Counted from the stretch's first letter, positions 1 to 8,027 are shown. The stretch: 64,000 nt of DNA from Bradyrhizobium algeriense (GCF_036924595.1 NZ_JAZHRV010000001.1:2790001-2854000), one strand, 5' to 3'. Numbers and translations: made by a program. The notes: a model not told the origin generated them from the letters alone.

Positions 1-147
1 TTCGATGCCTTTCATGTCAGGGACCTCGTTGCCAAAAGCGGCGCACCTGTTCAGACCACGCTGATGCTGGTCACGACCTACGGGTTGATGTTCGGCATCG
101 GCGCAGCGTTGACCGGTCTGGTGCTGACGCTGGAGGACGATAGCTGA
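1..147 (+). CDS. C-terminal end of a membrane protein (5'-truncated by window)
   Basis: An open frame runs from the first base to a TGA at 145-147, giving the last 48 residues of a protein that starts outside the window. The tail has a hydrophobic stretch from about residue 20 (LMLVTTYGLMFGIGAALTGL) followed by an acidic end (LEDDS). This looks like a final membrane helix with a short cytoplasmic tail. The family cannot be named from this much sequence. It converges on the minus-strand gene at 176-610. Confidence 0.6.
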   Translation, partial: FDAFHVRDLVAKSGAPVQTTLMLVTTYGLMFGIGAALTGLVLTLEDDS

Positions 148-175
148 CGGCGAATGCGGGGCTACTTACTGCCGA

Positions 176-610
176 TTAGCGGCGCAGGCGGGCGATCGTG
201 CCGGCGACGATCTGCATGGAGACACCGACAACCCATCCGGCCATGATCATCGATATCCATACCAAATGCGGATCGTGGCGCAGCACGATCACGCCGACGC
301 AGGCGAACGCCGAGAACGCCGCGAGGAAGGTGCCGATCGCGCTGAGCAGTTCCGGCGTATCGATTTTGCCGACCCAGGTTCCATCGGCGGGCCCGCCGCT
401 CAAGGCCGTGAGAGGATGGGGCGGCGTATCGATACCGAGATAAAAGCCGACGGCACCGCCGATCATCATCAATAGCAGGAAGGCCTGATTGGTGAGCGCG
501 GAATGGCTCGTGCCGACCAGCGCCGCCACAAACAACCCGCTCGCTGCGCCGGCCATGGCAAGCCCAAGGCGTTCCAGAACATGGGCGGCTTTTCGAACGC
601 GGGTCTGCAT
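176..610 (-). CDS. Conserved hypothetical membrane protein, 144 aa
   Basis: The protein opens with a basic segment (MQTRVRKAAHVLERLG), then shows hydrophobic stretches at about residues 15-33, 42-60, 88-108 and 117-137, suggesting four membrane helices. A Gly/Pro-rich loop at about 61-80 separates the two helix pairs. There is no catalytic motif, and I do not recognise the family. It stands alone, with convergent and divergent neighbours, so the context gives no functional clue. The start is the ATG at 610, which sets a positive-inside N-terminus. Confidence 0.75.
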   Translation of the reverse strand: MQTRVRKAAHVLERLGLAMAGAASGLFVAALVGTSHSALTNQAFLLLMMIGGAVGFYLGIDTPPHPLTALSGGPADGTWVGKIDTPELLSAIGTFLAAFSAFACVGVIVLRHDPHLVWISMIMAGWVVGVSMQIVAGTIARLRR

Positions 611-1048
611 GGCGGTGCCCGCCGGTTACGGAGCAAGGTTAGGACGATTTTGGACGAGGTGGAAGCAACCTAGCGATGCAGGTGGTGCTCGAATTGATAC
701 AGCGCAAGGTGTGAGGCGTAGTGTAGACTTTGTCTCAAGCTAAAAGGGATTAGCGAGGCCAGACCCGATGCGATTGTGCCTGTTCGTGAGCGGGCAGAAT
801 CGCATTCGATTTACACGTAATGCCGAGGAGCATGTCGCGGGTGCGTTGCTCAGCACCTCCAGGATCCGCAATGTTCGCTTTGAGCGATTGGCGAGGTAGC
901 AAGCTCGCATCAATCCGCCTTTGGCTGCGTGCTAATGAATCCGCGGCTGAGATGAGGTAAGAGGTGGATGCCCGGGATATCTGGCGCGAGGACGCGGCTT
1001 CGCGCTTTTGCCCAGGCATGACGACATCCCTCGAAGGGGGTACCCGAC
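611..1048. other. Intergenic region, no gene seen
   Basis: No open frame here has a convincing start and ribosome site; the long frames overlapping it are antisense to the SDR gene. At about 965-1020 a palindromic segment containing 'tgcccgggatatct' and 'tgcccaggcatgacgac' resembles the REP-type hairpins found elsewhere in the window. The last bases carry the SDR ribosome site (gaaggggg at 1031-1038). Confidence 0.5.
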
Positions 1049-1840
1049 ATGAGCCTGTTCAACCATCCATTCGACCTTGCGCGCGATGCCGCGCTTGTCA
1101 CCGGCGCGGGCAACGGGATAGGCCGCGCGATCGCGCAAGCCCTGGTCGGCGAGGGCGTGCGCACGGTGTTTGCCGACGTGAACCGGGACACGGTGACGGC
1201 GGCCATCAAGGCCTCGGCCCGGCCGGAACTGGCGGTGCCCTGGATCGGCGATCTCGCCGACCCTGCGACGCGCGATGCGCTGCTGGCGGAAGCAGCCAGT
1301 GCGCTGGGGCGCGTGACGCATTTCGTGCACAGCGCCTCGCCGCCGCGGCGCGAAGCCGATCATGCGCTTGGCGTCACCACGGAGACATGGGCGCAGATGC
1401 ATGCGGTGAATCTTGAGGCCGGCTTCCATCTCTCGCGCGAACTGGCGCGAAAGCTGATCGCCGACAAACAACCCGGCTCGTTCCTGCTCTTGACCTCGCT
1501 GCATGCCGGCACCCCGCGCAACCTGCCGCACTACTCGACGTCTAAGGCGGGGCTTTCGATGCTGGTGAAGGAATTGGCCAAGACGTTCGGCCGCTTCGGC
1601 ATTCGCGTCAACGCGCTGGTGCCCGGCGCGATCGCGGCCGGCGGCTTCGTCGCCGATCCCGCGCTCGCAAGACACATTCCGCTCGGCCGGCTCGGCGAGT
1701 CCAAAGACCTGGCGCCGCTGGCGCTGGCGGTGCTGTCGAACCGGATATCGGCCTATGTCACGGGCGCCGCGATCGTGGTCGACGGCGGCCTGTCGCTGAC
1801 GAACTGGTTCGAACCGCCGGAGTTGGGCGATCTCCTGTAG
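1049..1840 (+). CDS. SDR family oxidoreductase
   Basis: A 263-residue classical short-chain dehydrogenase/reductase, the usual length for the family. It carries the cofactor motif TGAGNGIG (residues 18-25), N121, S150, and the YxxxK pair Y162/K166 (YSTSK), so the catalytic tetrad is complete. The usual NNAG after strand 4 is replaced by HSAS (94-97). An acidic residue after beta-2 (D43) suggests a preference for NAD(H), which is inferred. The ATG at 1049 follows a strong GAAGGGGG site. The gene is monocistronic, and a hairpin directly after the stop may end transcription. The substrate is unknown. Confidence 0.9.
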   Translation: MSLFNHPFDLARDAALVTGAGNGIGRAIAQALVGEGVRTVFADVNRDTVTAAIKASARPELAVPWIGDLADPATRDALLAEAASALGRVTHFVHSASPPRREADHALGVTTETWAQMHAVNLEAGFHLSRELARKLIADKQPGSFLLLTSLHAGTPRNLPHYSTSKAGLSMLVKELAKTFGRFGIRVNALVPGAIAAGGFVADPALARHIPLGRLGESKDLAPLALAVLSNRISAYVTGAAIVVDGGLSLTNWFEPPELGDLL

Positions 1841-1867
1841 CCCGGGTGGAGCGCAGCGCAACCCGGG
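1841..1867. repeat. REP-like hairpin directly after the SDR stop codon
   Basis: The arms cccgggt...acccggg flank a gcgcagcgca core, starting at the base after the SDR stop. The same 'gtagcccgg.tggagcg.agcgcaa' family recurs at 6110, 17588, 21491, 29265 and 30528. It may serve as a transcription terminator, although it has no T-run. Confidence 0.6.
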
Positions 1868-1900
1868 ATCAGCCCATCCGATGGCGAGACCGTTCCCGGA

Positions 1901-2050
1901 TTACGCGCTATGTGGCGGATGCTTCGCGTGCCATTTCGGGCCGGGGCCGCGCATGTAGTGCAGTTCGGGGCGGTAGGGGTTGCGGGCAAGATCGACCAGC
2001 CTGCAGCAATGGATCACGATCTCTGTCAGGCGTCGAAGCAGCGGATGCAT
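1901..2050 (-). CDS. Micro-ORF, 49 aa, downstream partner of the DUF6894 gene
   Basis: An ATG at 2050 is preceded by a GAGAGG ribosome site and opens a 49-codon frame ending TAA at 1901. The product is basic and contains NPYRPELHYMRGPGPKWHAKH. The same arrangement recurs at 4931-5113, where the core reads DPYRPERHYMRGPGPKWHARH. In both copies the micro-ORF starts 9 bp after the stop of a DUF6894 gene. Conservation of frame, start, ribosome site and the YMRGPGPKWHA core between diverged copies supports a real protein. The function is unknown. Confidence 0.65.
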   Translation of the reverse strand: MHPLLRRLTEIVIHCCRLVDLARNPYRPELHYMRGPGPKWHAKHPPHSA

Positions 2051-2059
2051 GACGGCCTC

Positions 2060-2293
2060 TCAATGCAGCTTGCCGAGCATGGACGAAAACGGCAGCTCGA
2101 AGATTTCATCGTTGAGATCGTCGCTGACATGCAGCGTCCAGTCGCGCCAGTCTTCCGGACCCTCTGCCGTTATCAGCGACTGCACGACGCGGGCGGCGTG
2201 GTCGCGCACCTCGGCGAGGTTTCCGACGGCGGTACCGCGCTGGTCGATGCATACGCCTTCGGAATTGGCGTAGTGGAAATAGACTCTTGCCAT
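2060..2293 (-). CDS. DUF6894 family protein (copy 1)
   Basis: A 77-residue soluble protein that begins MARVYFHYAN and has a central ...NLAEVRDHAARVVQSL segment and a C-terminal DWTLHVSDDLNDEIFELPF. The pattern (short N-terminal strand with H/Y, a conserved acidic D/R region, an HVSDD...E strand) matches my recollection of DUF6894, which is common in Bradyrhizobium and has no known function. It is about 60% identical by eye to the product of 5123-5356. It is followed 9 bp later by the micro-ORF at 1901-2050, so the two are probably co-transcribed. Confidence 0.8.
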   Translation of the reverse strand: MARVYFHYANSEGVCIDQRGTAVGNLAEVRDHAARVVQSLITAEGPEDWRDWTLHVSDDLNDEIFELPFSSMLGKLH

Positions 2294-2535
2294 GTCCGAC
2301 TCCCGCGCTTGCGATTCACGCTCGAAAAATACCAGTCGGAAGGCCGGCTTGATATTCGGGGAGATTGCGGACGGGATATTACGGGGACTGCAGGTGGAAC
2401 CGCGCGATCCCTGAATTTGTCCGAAAATTATCTATCGCAGCGGGAGGAACGAGACTTTCGGTTCGGCCGTTTCACGAGCAGGCCGCGACGATCGGAACGC
2501 TGCGGCGTGGACTGGTGGAACCCTGGGAGAGCGAC

Positions 2536-2721
2536 ATGATGTCGGAAATGCAGATCCACACGATTGCGCGCCAGATGATGGAGAAGCACGGCCTCACCGC
2601 GATCGCGCAAGCCGCGCACAATGCACAGGATTGCGAGACCAAGGGTGATGTCGAGGAAGCCAGGGAGTGGCGTCATATCGAGGACGCCATGAAGATGATG
2701 CGGGGACCGCATCAGAGCTAG
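2536..2721 (+). CDS. Small hypothetical protein, 61 aa
   Basis: The frame is open further upstream, but the start is placed at the ATG-ATG pair at 2536, which follows a GGGAGAG ribosome site; upstream residues look non-coding. The protein (MMSEMQIHTIARQMMEKHGL...) is helical, Met-rich, acidic in the middle (DCETKGDVEEAREWRHIEDAM) and soluble. Small proteins of this 'HTIARQMMEKHG' type are, to my knowledge, common in Bradyrhizobium genomes without an assigned function. It is transcribed away from the DUF6894 gene. Confidence 0.7.
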   Translation: MMSEMQIHTIARQMMEKHGLTAIAQAAHNAQDCETKGDVEEAREWRHIEDAMKMMRGPHQS

Positions 2722-2915
2722 CGGATTGGCGCGGTCACTTGTCCCGGATGCGGTGCGGCCCAGGCGATGCGGAGCATCGTCCGGTAGCGCTCCGTTGAGC
2801 CGCGACCCATCTCTAGCATGAACTTCAAATCAGCGGCGCATCTCGCCTCAAACATAGCGCGTCGAAGACGCGCGTGAACGCGCTGTCGGCGCCGCGCAGC
2901 ATCCGGGGAACGCAG

Positions 2916-3947
2916 CTACCGCAGCGGCATCGGCGGGCGCACCACCGGCTCGCCGTCATCGGCTATCGTTTGCACGGGCGGTGCAGGCGGCAACGGTGCG
3001 GCGGCTTGGGCCGGCGGGAGCGGCGCTGCGGGAGCGGCAATCGGCGCGGGCGAATAGGAATAGGCCGGCTTCGGCTTGCGCACCGGCGGCGGGGCGGCCG
3101 GCCGCGGTGGAGGCGGCGTCAGCGCCGACACCCTGGGCCGCAGGTTCTGCTCGGCAGGCCTGGTTTCGACGGCTTTGGCCTCCGAAGCCTTGGTATCTGA
3201 AGCCTTGGTATCTGAAGCCTTGGCCTCGGCTTTGGCAAGCTCACGCGCCATCTGGGCCTGACTCGCCTTGAGCTGCGCGATGGTGGTTTTCAGTTCCTCG
3301 ACCTGCTGGCCCATCGTGGCGAGATCCTGCGCCATCGATTGCAACTGGGCCGATTCCGCCGAGGCTGTGGCCACGGGAGCTGCGGCAGGTTCGGGCTGGG
3401 CCGGCGTCGTTGCTGCCGGTTGCGCAGCAGCCGGATCGGCTGCGGCAGCCTGAACTGCAGACGCATTTGGTTGCTCGGCGACGGCAGCCTTGTCGGAGGA
3501 CAATGCAGCCACCACGAAGGGTGGCGCCCACTCGGCGGCCATCGCCTTGGCATGATCGCCATAATGCTGCCACGCAGCGGCAGCGATGGCGCCGCACAGG
3601 CCGAGCAGCGCCATGATCAGGCGCTTCGCCCATTTGCCGATCGGCTGTTCGCCGGGAGGCTTGAGACCATCCACCTTGATCTCGCCCGGCCTGACATTCT
3701 CGACCCGGATATAGCGAACATCTGGAGCGGGAAACGCCGGTTCAACCTGGGGAATTGGCGCGCTGACCGAAATCGGGGGTGCAACGTGGGCCTGCGGCCT
3801 CGCTGCGACTTGAACTTGCGGCGCCACCGAAGGGGCGGCCGGATCGTGCGCCGGCGGCGGCGCCTTTTCGGCATGCGCGTGCAGCAGCGATTCGATCGCA
3901 AAGACGTCGTGCGGATCGGTGTCTTTCAGCGTTGGCGTGGATTGCAT
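2916..3947 (-). CDS. Pro/Ala-rich single-pass membrane protein with coiled coil
   Basis: A 343-residue protein with a Pro/Ala/Val-rich cytoplasmic part (1-105), one membrane segment at about 108-127 (RLIMALLGLCGAIAAAAW), an Ala/Pro-rich linker, a coiled coil at about 205-250 (MAQDLATMGQQVEELKTTIAQLKASQAQMAREL), a short KASDTKASDTKASEAK tandem repeat at about 255-270, and a Pro-rich tail. The organisation recalls TolA-like or envelope-spanning proteins, but no TolA domain is seen. It appears to be a monocistronic gene. A structural or scaffolding role is a guess from composition. Confidence 0.75.
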   Translation of the reverse strand: MQSTPTLKDTDPHDVFAIESLLHAHAEKAPPPAHDPAAPSVAPQVQVAARPQAHVAPPISVSAPIPQVEPAFPAPDVRYIRVENVRPGEIKVDGLKPPGEQPIGKWAKRLIMALLGLCGAIAAAAWQHYGDHAKAMAAEWAPPFVVAALSSDKAAVAEQPNASAVQAAAADPAAAQPAATTPAQPEPAAAPVATASAESAQLQSMAQDLATMGQQVEELKTTIAQLKASQAQMARELAKAEAKASDTKASDTKASEAKAVETRPAEQNLRPRVSALTPPPPRPAAPPPVRKPKPAYSYSPAPIAAPAAPLPPAQAAAPLPPAPPVQTIADDGEPVVRPPMPLR

Positions 3948-4172
3948 TGGCGGTCCCTTGCTCAGTCCAATGTCACCCGCATCGGGCGGCGAGCATGCTT
4001 TGCGGCGTTGAAAACCCTCTGCCCAGAAAGCCCCTTACCCAAGCCGCCACACGGCCAGCGAGGTTTGACCAAAGCAAGGCGATCTTGTGGAGAGGTTGCG
4101 GCCGTGGGTTCCGGGCGCTGGAACCGGACTACAAAAACCATATCTGCGTATCACCAGTGAGGGGGATTTTGC

Positions 4173-4934
4173 ATGCCATTTGCCGTTCATCGCGGACAGA
4201 GGATTCATTACACGGTGGAGGGCGAGGGGCCGCTGGTCGTGCTGCAGCACGGCATGCTGATGGACGCCAGCGTGTGGAAGCAGGGCGGATTCGTCGATGC
4301 GCTGACCGACAGATACCGCGTGGCATGCGTGGACTCACTCGGCCACGGGGAGAGCGACAAGCCGCCGGACACCGATCACTACCGTCAGGAGCAGCGGGCC
4401 GGCGATATCGTCGCCGTGATCGATGATCTCCACTGCGCCCGCGCCCATCTGGTCGGACATTCGATGGGGGCCTGGCTCGGCGTTGGCGTCGCGAAATATT
4501 ATCCCGAATGGCTGTCGTCGCTGGTGCTCGGCGGCTGGGACGTCGTGAACGGTCTGCCGCCGACCAGGCAGGGGCCGCTGCAGTTCGACGCCTTCATGAA
4601 ATTCGCGCGGCTGACCGCGCCGCATTTGACCCGATCGGTCACGACGGAATCGGAGTCCGGCCTGCGGGCCTGCTTTGATGCGCTCGGCCAACTCGATGGC
4701 GCCGGCAAAGCCGTGCTGGAATCCGGTTTCCCGGTGATGATCTGGGAGGGACAGGACGATCCCGCGCACGCGCGGCGCAAGGCGTTCGCCGATGCCAACG
4801 GCCTGCGTTTCCTGTCGACGGCCGGAGATCACCTTGGAATGGTGCTCACCCATGGCGTGGAAAGCGCAGACGGAATAGGGGGATTTTTGGACCTGGCGCA
4901 GAACGCGCCGGGCGCGGGGTTGGCCGCGTCCTAG
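4173..4934 (+). CDS. Alpha/beta-fold hydrolase
   Basis: A 253-residue hydrolase with the complete family signature: oxyanion loop around H26-G27 (LQHGMLM), nucleophile elbow GHSMGA with S97, acid D195 or D196 (WEGQDDP) and H220 (AGDHLG). The architecture matches soluble esterase or epoxide-hydrolase-like enzymes; the substrate cannot be predicted. The ATG at 4173 follows a GAGGGGG site. Its stop codon (TAG 4932-4934) overlaps the stop of the convergent micro-ORF at 4931-5113 through a shared CTAG. Confidence 0.88.
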   Translation: MPFAVHRGQRIHYTVEGEGPLVVLQHGMLMDASVWKQGGFVDALTDRYRVACVDSLGHGESDKPPDTDHYRQEQRAGDIVAVIDDLHCARAHLVGHSMGAWLGVGVAKYYPEWLSSLVLGGWDVVNGLPPTRQGPLQFDAFMKFARLTAPHLTRSVTTESESGLRACFDALGQLDGAGKAVLESGFPVMIWEGQDDPAHARRKAFADANGLRFLSTAGDHLGMVLTHGVESADGIGGFLDLAQNAPGAGLAAS

Positions 4935-5113
4935 AGAGCAATTCCTGCGACGTCAGCGCGATGCCTGGCGTGCCATTTCGGGCCGGGGCCGCGCATGTAG
5001 TGGCGCTCGGGACGATAGGGGTCGCGGGCGCGCTCGATCAGGCGGTGGCAGCGTGCCACGATCGCATCGAGGCGGCGGAGCAGCGGCATGAAGGGCGGTC
5101 GTGCCGGCAGCAT
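4931..5113 (-). CDS. Micro-ORF, 60 aa, downstream partner of DUF6894 copy 2
   Basis: The frame starts at an ATG at 5113 behind GAGAGGTTGCC, 9 bp after the stop of the DUF6894 gene at 5123-5356. The product shares MxPLLRRL...CxRL.xxARDPYRPE.HYMRGPGPKWHARH with the micro-ORF at 1901-2050 and has a slightly longer N-terminus (MLPARPPF) and C-terminus. It is Arg-rich and has no signal peptide or membrane segment. Conservation between the cassettes is the main evidence that it is translated. The function is unknown. Confidence 0.65.
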   Translation of the reverse strand: MLPARPPFMPLLRRLDAIVARCHRLIERARDPYRPERHYMRGPGPKWHARHRADVAGIAL

Positions 5114-5122
5114 GGCAACCTC

Positions 5123-5356
5123 TCAGTGCGGTTTGCCGAGGACGAAAGCGAACGGCAGAACGAAAATCTCTTCGTCGAAATCGTCGCTGACATGCACGAC
5201 CCAGTCGCGCCAGTCTTCCGCGTCGCGTCCCATGATCAGCGAGCGGACGATGCCGGCTGCGCGGTCGCGCGCCTCGGCGAGGTCGCTCACCGCTTCCCCG
5301 GATCGATCGATCCGCACTTCCCGGGAGTTCGAGCAGTGGAAATAAACCTGGGCCAT
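5123..5356 (-). CDS. DUF6894 family protein (copy 2)
   Basis: A 77-residue paralogue of the protein at 2060-2293, the same length and colinear without gaps: MAQVYFHCSNS, ...VSDLAEARDRAAGIVRSLI, and DWVVHVSDDFDEEIFVLPF. A good ribosome site (AGGAGGCC) precedes the ATG. The two genes plus their micro-ORFs form cassettes about 3 kb apart, both on the minus strand, consistent with an old segmental duplication. The biochemical role of DUF6894 is unknown. Confidence 0.82.
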   Translation of the reverse strand: MAQVYFHCSNSREVRIDRSGEAVSDLAEARDRAAGIVRSLIMGRDAEDWRDWVVHVSDDFDEEIFVLPFAFVLGKPH

Positions 5357-5527
5357 GTTGGCCTCCTGTAAGCGAAGCTACTCTTGTTGGTACGAAGCTA
5401 GCGCCAGATGGTTTTGCCCATCCGTGATGCAACTCACAGTCGGTCATTAAGATTTTATTAATGTTGTAGTGGTGAAGTTTTAGGCATGGAATCGCAGCGG
5501 AACCGGACCTCCCGAGCCGGCAGTTGC

Positions 5528-5569
5528 AAGAGAAGGCCGGCGGCGTAATGCCCGCCGGCCTTTTCTCTT
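5528..5569 (+). terminator. Rho-independent terminator with no upstream gene (sRNA candidate end)
   Basis: A near-perfect stem pairs aagagaaggccggcgg with ccgccggccttttctctt around a short taat loop. It lies in the 325-bp gap 5357-5681 between divergent genes, so no annotated plus-strand gene needs it. An AT-rich patch (5440-5490) upstream could hold a promoter. A 20-codon frame starting at 5486 runs into the stem. A small RNA ending here is the simplest reading. The rest of the gap shows no gene. Confidence 0.6.
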
Positions 5570-5681
5570 GCCGGCGACAGACAGGCGATCGTCTCTGAAA
5601 CTCACGGCGCCGTGAAACCGGTCTCGGGAACCAGCATCTGATCTCGCCCGTTCGCTCTCATATAGAGATGGAGAACGAGCG

Positions 5682-6050
5682 ATGACGAAACTGACACTGC
5701 TTGCCGCGGCCGCGGTCGTTGCGACGGCGCTTGCGACGCCTGCGATGTCGCAGGAAGCGACCCAGGAGCCCGGGATGATCGGGTTTAGCTACCCGAACTC
5801 CAACTATCTGCTCGGCGGATATGGCGTGCGCACGCCGAGCCGCTATGACTACAGCTATTACGGACCTCGCGTGTACTACGGACCTCGCGTGCATTACGGT
5901 CCCCGCTATTATGGTCCCGGCTATGTTGGCGGACCGGTCGGGCTGGCTGCCGGTGTGGCAGCGGGCGTGATCGGAACGGCGGGCGCTATCGCAGCCGCGC
6001 CGTTCGCCGATTCATATGCCTATTACGGCGACGACCCCGGCTATTGGTGA
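5682..6050 (+). CDS. Small secreted Tyr/Gly-rich protein
   Basis: A 122-residue protein with a Sec signal peptide (about residues 1-23, cleaved after AMSQ or AMS). The mature part carries a tandem YYGPRV / YYGPRV / HYGPRY / YGPGY run at about 60-80, encoded by near-identical 18-bp units. A hydrophobic Gly/Ala segment follows at about 88-106 (GLAAGVAAGVIGTAGAIAAA), then an acidic aromatic tail. The composition suggests an envelope-associated structural protein. A GAGAACGAGCG region precedes the ATG, and a terminator follows at 6070. Confidence 0.75.
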   Translation: MTKLTLLAAAAVVATALATPAMSQEATQEPGMIGFSYPNSNYLLGGYGVRTPSRYDYSYYGPRVYYGPRVHYGPRYYGPGYVGGPVGLAAGVAAGVIGTAGAIAAAPFADSYAYYGDDPGYW

Positions 6051-6069
6051 GTCGGATGGTCACCTCATC

Positions 6070-6094
6070 AAAGCGGCCTTGCGGCCGCTTTTTT
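6070..6094 (+). terminator. Rho-independent terminator of the 5682-6050 gene
   Basis: The stem aaagcggcc/ggccgcttt is followed by a run of six T, 20 bp after the stop codon. Confidence 0.85.
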
Positions 6095-6109
6095 GTTGGC
6101 GCTCAGTGT

Positions 6110-6187
6110 GTAGACCGGATGAGCGCAGCGATATCCGGGACTCTTCCAGCACCGCCCCGGATGTCGCTTGCGCTCATCCGGGGCTAC
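6110..6187. repeat. Paired REP-like palindrome
   Basis: Two inverted copies of 'gta.(c)ccggatgagcg.agcgatatccggg' face each other across a short spacer, forming a long imperfect hairpin. The same pair structure occurs at 17588-17665, 21491-21607 and 29265-29340. Confidence 0.75.
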
Positions 6188-6280
6188 GGTTGTTCAGCGG
6201 GCGTTGGCAGGCTTGGGCCTTGCATGGGAATAGCCCGCGTGGTTCGAGTGCATCATCCAATGTCTTGAGGGGCAAGTGTC

Positions 6281-6871
6281 ATGAGCAACCGCATCCTGGT
6301 CTTTTACGGCTCCTACCGTTCCGACCGCGTGGGCATCCGGCTCGCGCAATTCGTCGTCGAGGGGTTTGCCGCGCGCGGCGACGATGTCGAGCTGATCGAC
6401 GCCAAGGCGATCGGCCTGCCCATGCTGGACCGGATGTACAAGGAATATCCGAAAGGCGGCGCGCCGGACGCGCTCGAAAAACTGGCCGGGCAGATCCGCA
6501 CCGCTGATGGCTTTGTATTCGTGACCGGCGAATATAATTGGGGCATGCAGCCGGGGCTGAAGAACCTCACCGATCATTTTCTCGAGGAATGGTTCTGGCG
6601 CCCCGCCGCGATCGCCAGCTATTCAGCCGGCCGCTTCTCCGGCGCGCGGGCCGCGCTTGTCTGGCACGGCACGCTTTCGGAAATGGGCATGGTGGTGATT
6701 TCGAGTTCGATCGCGGTAGGCCCGATCGCGCAGACACTGACCGAAGACGGCAAGCCGGCCGGCGAGGGCGGCAAGGCGCTGTCACACGCGTTTCCGCGCT
6801 TTGCCGATGATCTCGTGTGGTGGATGGAGGCGGCAAGGGCGCAGCGGGAAAAGAAGAAGCCGCCGTATTGA
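6281..6871 (+). CDS. NADPH-dependent FMN reductase family protein
   Basis: A 196-residue flavodoxin-fold protein. The phosphate-binding loop is GSYRSDRVG (10-18), and the TGEYNWGMQPGLKN stretch (82-95) matches the flavin-contacting loop of FMN_red (PF03358) proteins. Members reduce FMN or quinones with NAD(P)H in the cytoplasm; the substrate here is unknown. The ATG at 6281 follows GAGGGGCAAGTGTC. The gene lies downstream of a REP pair, and the small haem-c gene follows 164 bp later. It is probably a single-gene unit. Confidence 0.85.
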   Translation: MSNRILVFYGSYRSDRVGIRLAQFVVEGFAARGDDVELIDAKAIGLPMLDRMYKEYPKGGAPDALEKLAGQIRTADGFVFVTGEYNWGMQPGLKNLTDHFLEEWFWRPAAIASYSAGRFSGARAALVWHGTLSEMGMVVISSSIAVGPIAQTLTEDGKPAGEGGKALSHAFPRFADDLVWWMEAARAQREKKKPPY

Positions 6872-7035
6872 GAGGGCGCCGGGCTACTGCTTGACGCCCC
6901 GATTGGACCGCAATGATGGCGGAAGCGCACCCACTTTTCGCCACGCCTGGACAGCAGATTGCGCGTCGCCCGCCATCTTCCGCCTTCCCCGAGCTGCCTG
7001 AGGCGGCTCATCCGCTCCATGTACCGGAAAAATTG

Positions 7036-7386
7036 ATGTCGCCAAACAAAGCGCGCTGCGGTCTGCTTGTTCTTGCCGTGATCGTCGCGACGGGCGGATC
7101 GGTGGCCGCGCAGAATCTCGATCAGGGCAAGCCGGCGCCAAAACTGTTCGCCGAAAGTTGCGCGTCCTGCCATCGCAGCCCGCGCGGGCTCGCCAAGGGC
7201 CGCTTTCACCTCACGCTCTATCTGTTTCTGCAAAAACACTATTCCAGCGGCTCCAGCTCGGCCTGGGCGCTGACGTCCTATCTGGAATCCATCGACAGCG
7301 GAAAGCGCGTCGCGGCGAAGAAGCCACAGGCTGCGAGCACGGCGCGGACATCATTGCGCCCGCCGGCGCCGGTGCCGGCGCGGTAG
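7036..7386 (+). CDS. Small secreted protein with one haem-c motif
   Basis: The frame is open from 6913, but the ATG at 7036 gives a clean signal peptide (MSPNKARCGLLVLAVIVATGGSVAAQ). The 116-residue product has a CASCH haem-attachment motif at about 45-49 and continues RSPRGLAKGRFHLTLYLFLQKHY. No clear distal methionine ligand follows at the usual spacing, so the axial ligand is uncertain. The tail is Ala/Pro-rich. This matches short cytochrome-like proteins of Bradyrhizobium. It is exported to the periplasm, and its redox partner is unknown. Confidence 0.75.
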   Translation: MSPNKARCGLLVLAVIVATGGSVAAQNLDQGKPAPKLFAESCASCHRSPRGLAKGRFHLTLYLFLQKHYSSGSSSAWALTSYLESIDSGKRVAAKKPQAASTARTSLRPPAPVPAR

Positions 7387-7507
7387 TCCTCGCGCGATCA
7401 GCCACGACTTGCTCACGGCTGCGCTGCGAAATCTCCTCAAGGTTGTCATCTTTTCGACCTTTGCCGGCCTAGCATCATGGGCGTGAGCGTGGCGGGGAGT
7501 AACGACG

Positions 7508-7690
7508 ATGGTGGTGGCAGAGCTCAAGACCAAGGTGGAGAAGTACGAGACGAAAGCCTCGCGCTGCGAACAGCAGGCGCGGGCAGCAACCGATAAGGCC
7601 GAGCAGACCTTTTACGAGGTGCTGGCCGGCTACTACGGCAGCCTGGCAACGGATTTTCGGAAGATTCTCGAGAAGCGAGTGATCGCGTAG
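7508..7690 (+). CDS. Small helical hypothetical protein, 60 aa
   Basis: The ATG at 7508 follows GGGGAGTAACGACG. The protein is one long amphipathic helix (AELKTKVEKYETKASRCEQQARAATDKAEQTFYEVLAGYYGSLATDFRKI), likely a coiled coil, with no signal sequence or membrane segment. I do not recognise a family. The gap that follows carries REP-type sequence. Confidence 0.65.
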   Translation: MVVAELKTKVEKYETKASRCEQQARAATDKAEQTFYEVLAGYYGSLATDFRKILEKRVIA

Positions 7691-8027
7691 GCGACTGGCG
7701 CCCGTAGCCTGGATGAGCCAGCGGGTCGCGCACATGCGCGCGACCCGAGCGTGCGCTCTGCGGCAGGCGTCCTGCGGGCTGTGACACAATCACCACACTC
7801 GAACTGAATTGCGCTGAGACAGCGGTGCATAATCGCATCCGGCCACGCTTCCGCCCGGATTGGGCTGCGGCATCGCCGCATGTTGGATTTCGGCTTGGGC
7901 TGGGGCGCGAGCTGGGGATTGCAACATGTGTTCCATCGGCTGCACCCGTACTTCGTTCATCGACGCAAGAGCTGGCCGTACTCGACTTGAAGCGCCGCCG
8001 GTTTTGGCCGCGCGTGCAGGGAAGGTC
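7691..8027. other. Intergenic region with REP-type sequence
   Basis: At about 7702-7755 a 'gtagcctggatgagccagcgggtcgcgc' segment followed by gcgcgacccg is a degenerate form of the REP family at 21491. The frame open from 7860 into the RlpA gene lacks a ribosome site. No separate gene is seen. Confidence 0.5.

Noticed and set aside
932..1861. 309-codon minus-strand frame over the SDR gene
   Set aside because: It is antisense to a complete SDR with catalytic tetrad.
5682..5910. Repeats of YYGPRV units considered as a CRISPR-like array
   Set aside because: Units of 18 bp are contiguous coding repeats without spacers.
6110..6187. REP pairs considered as insertion-sequence ends
   Set aside because: No transposase, target duplication or conserved element length; they are short palindromes repeated between many genes.
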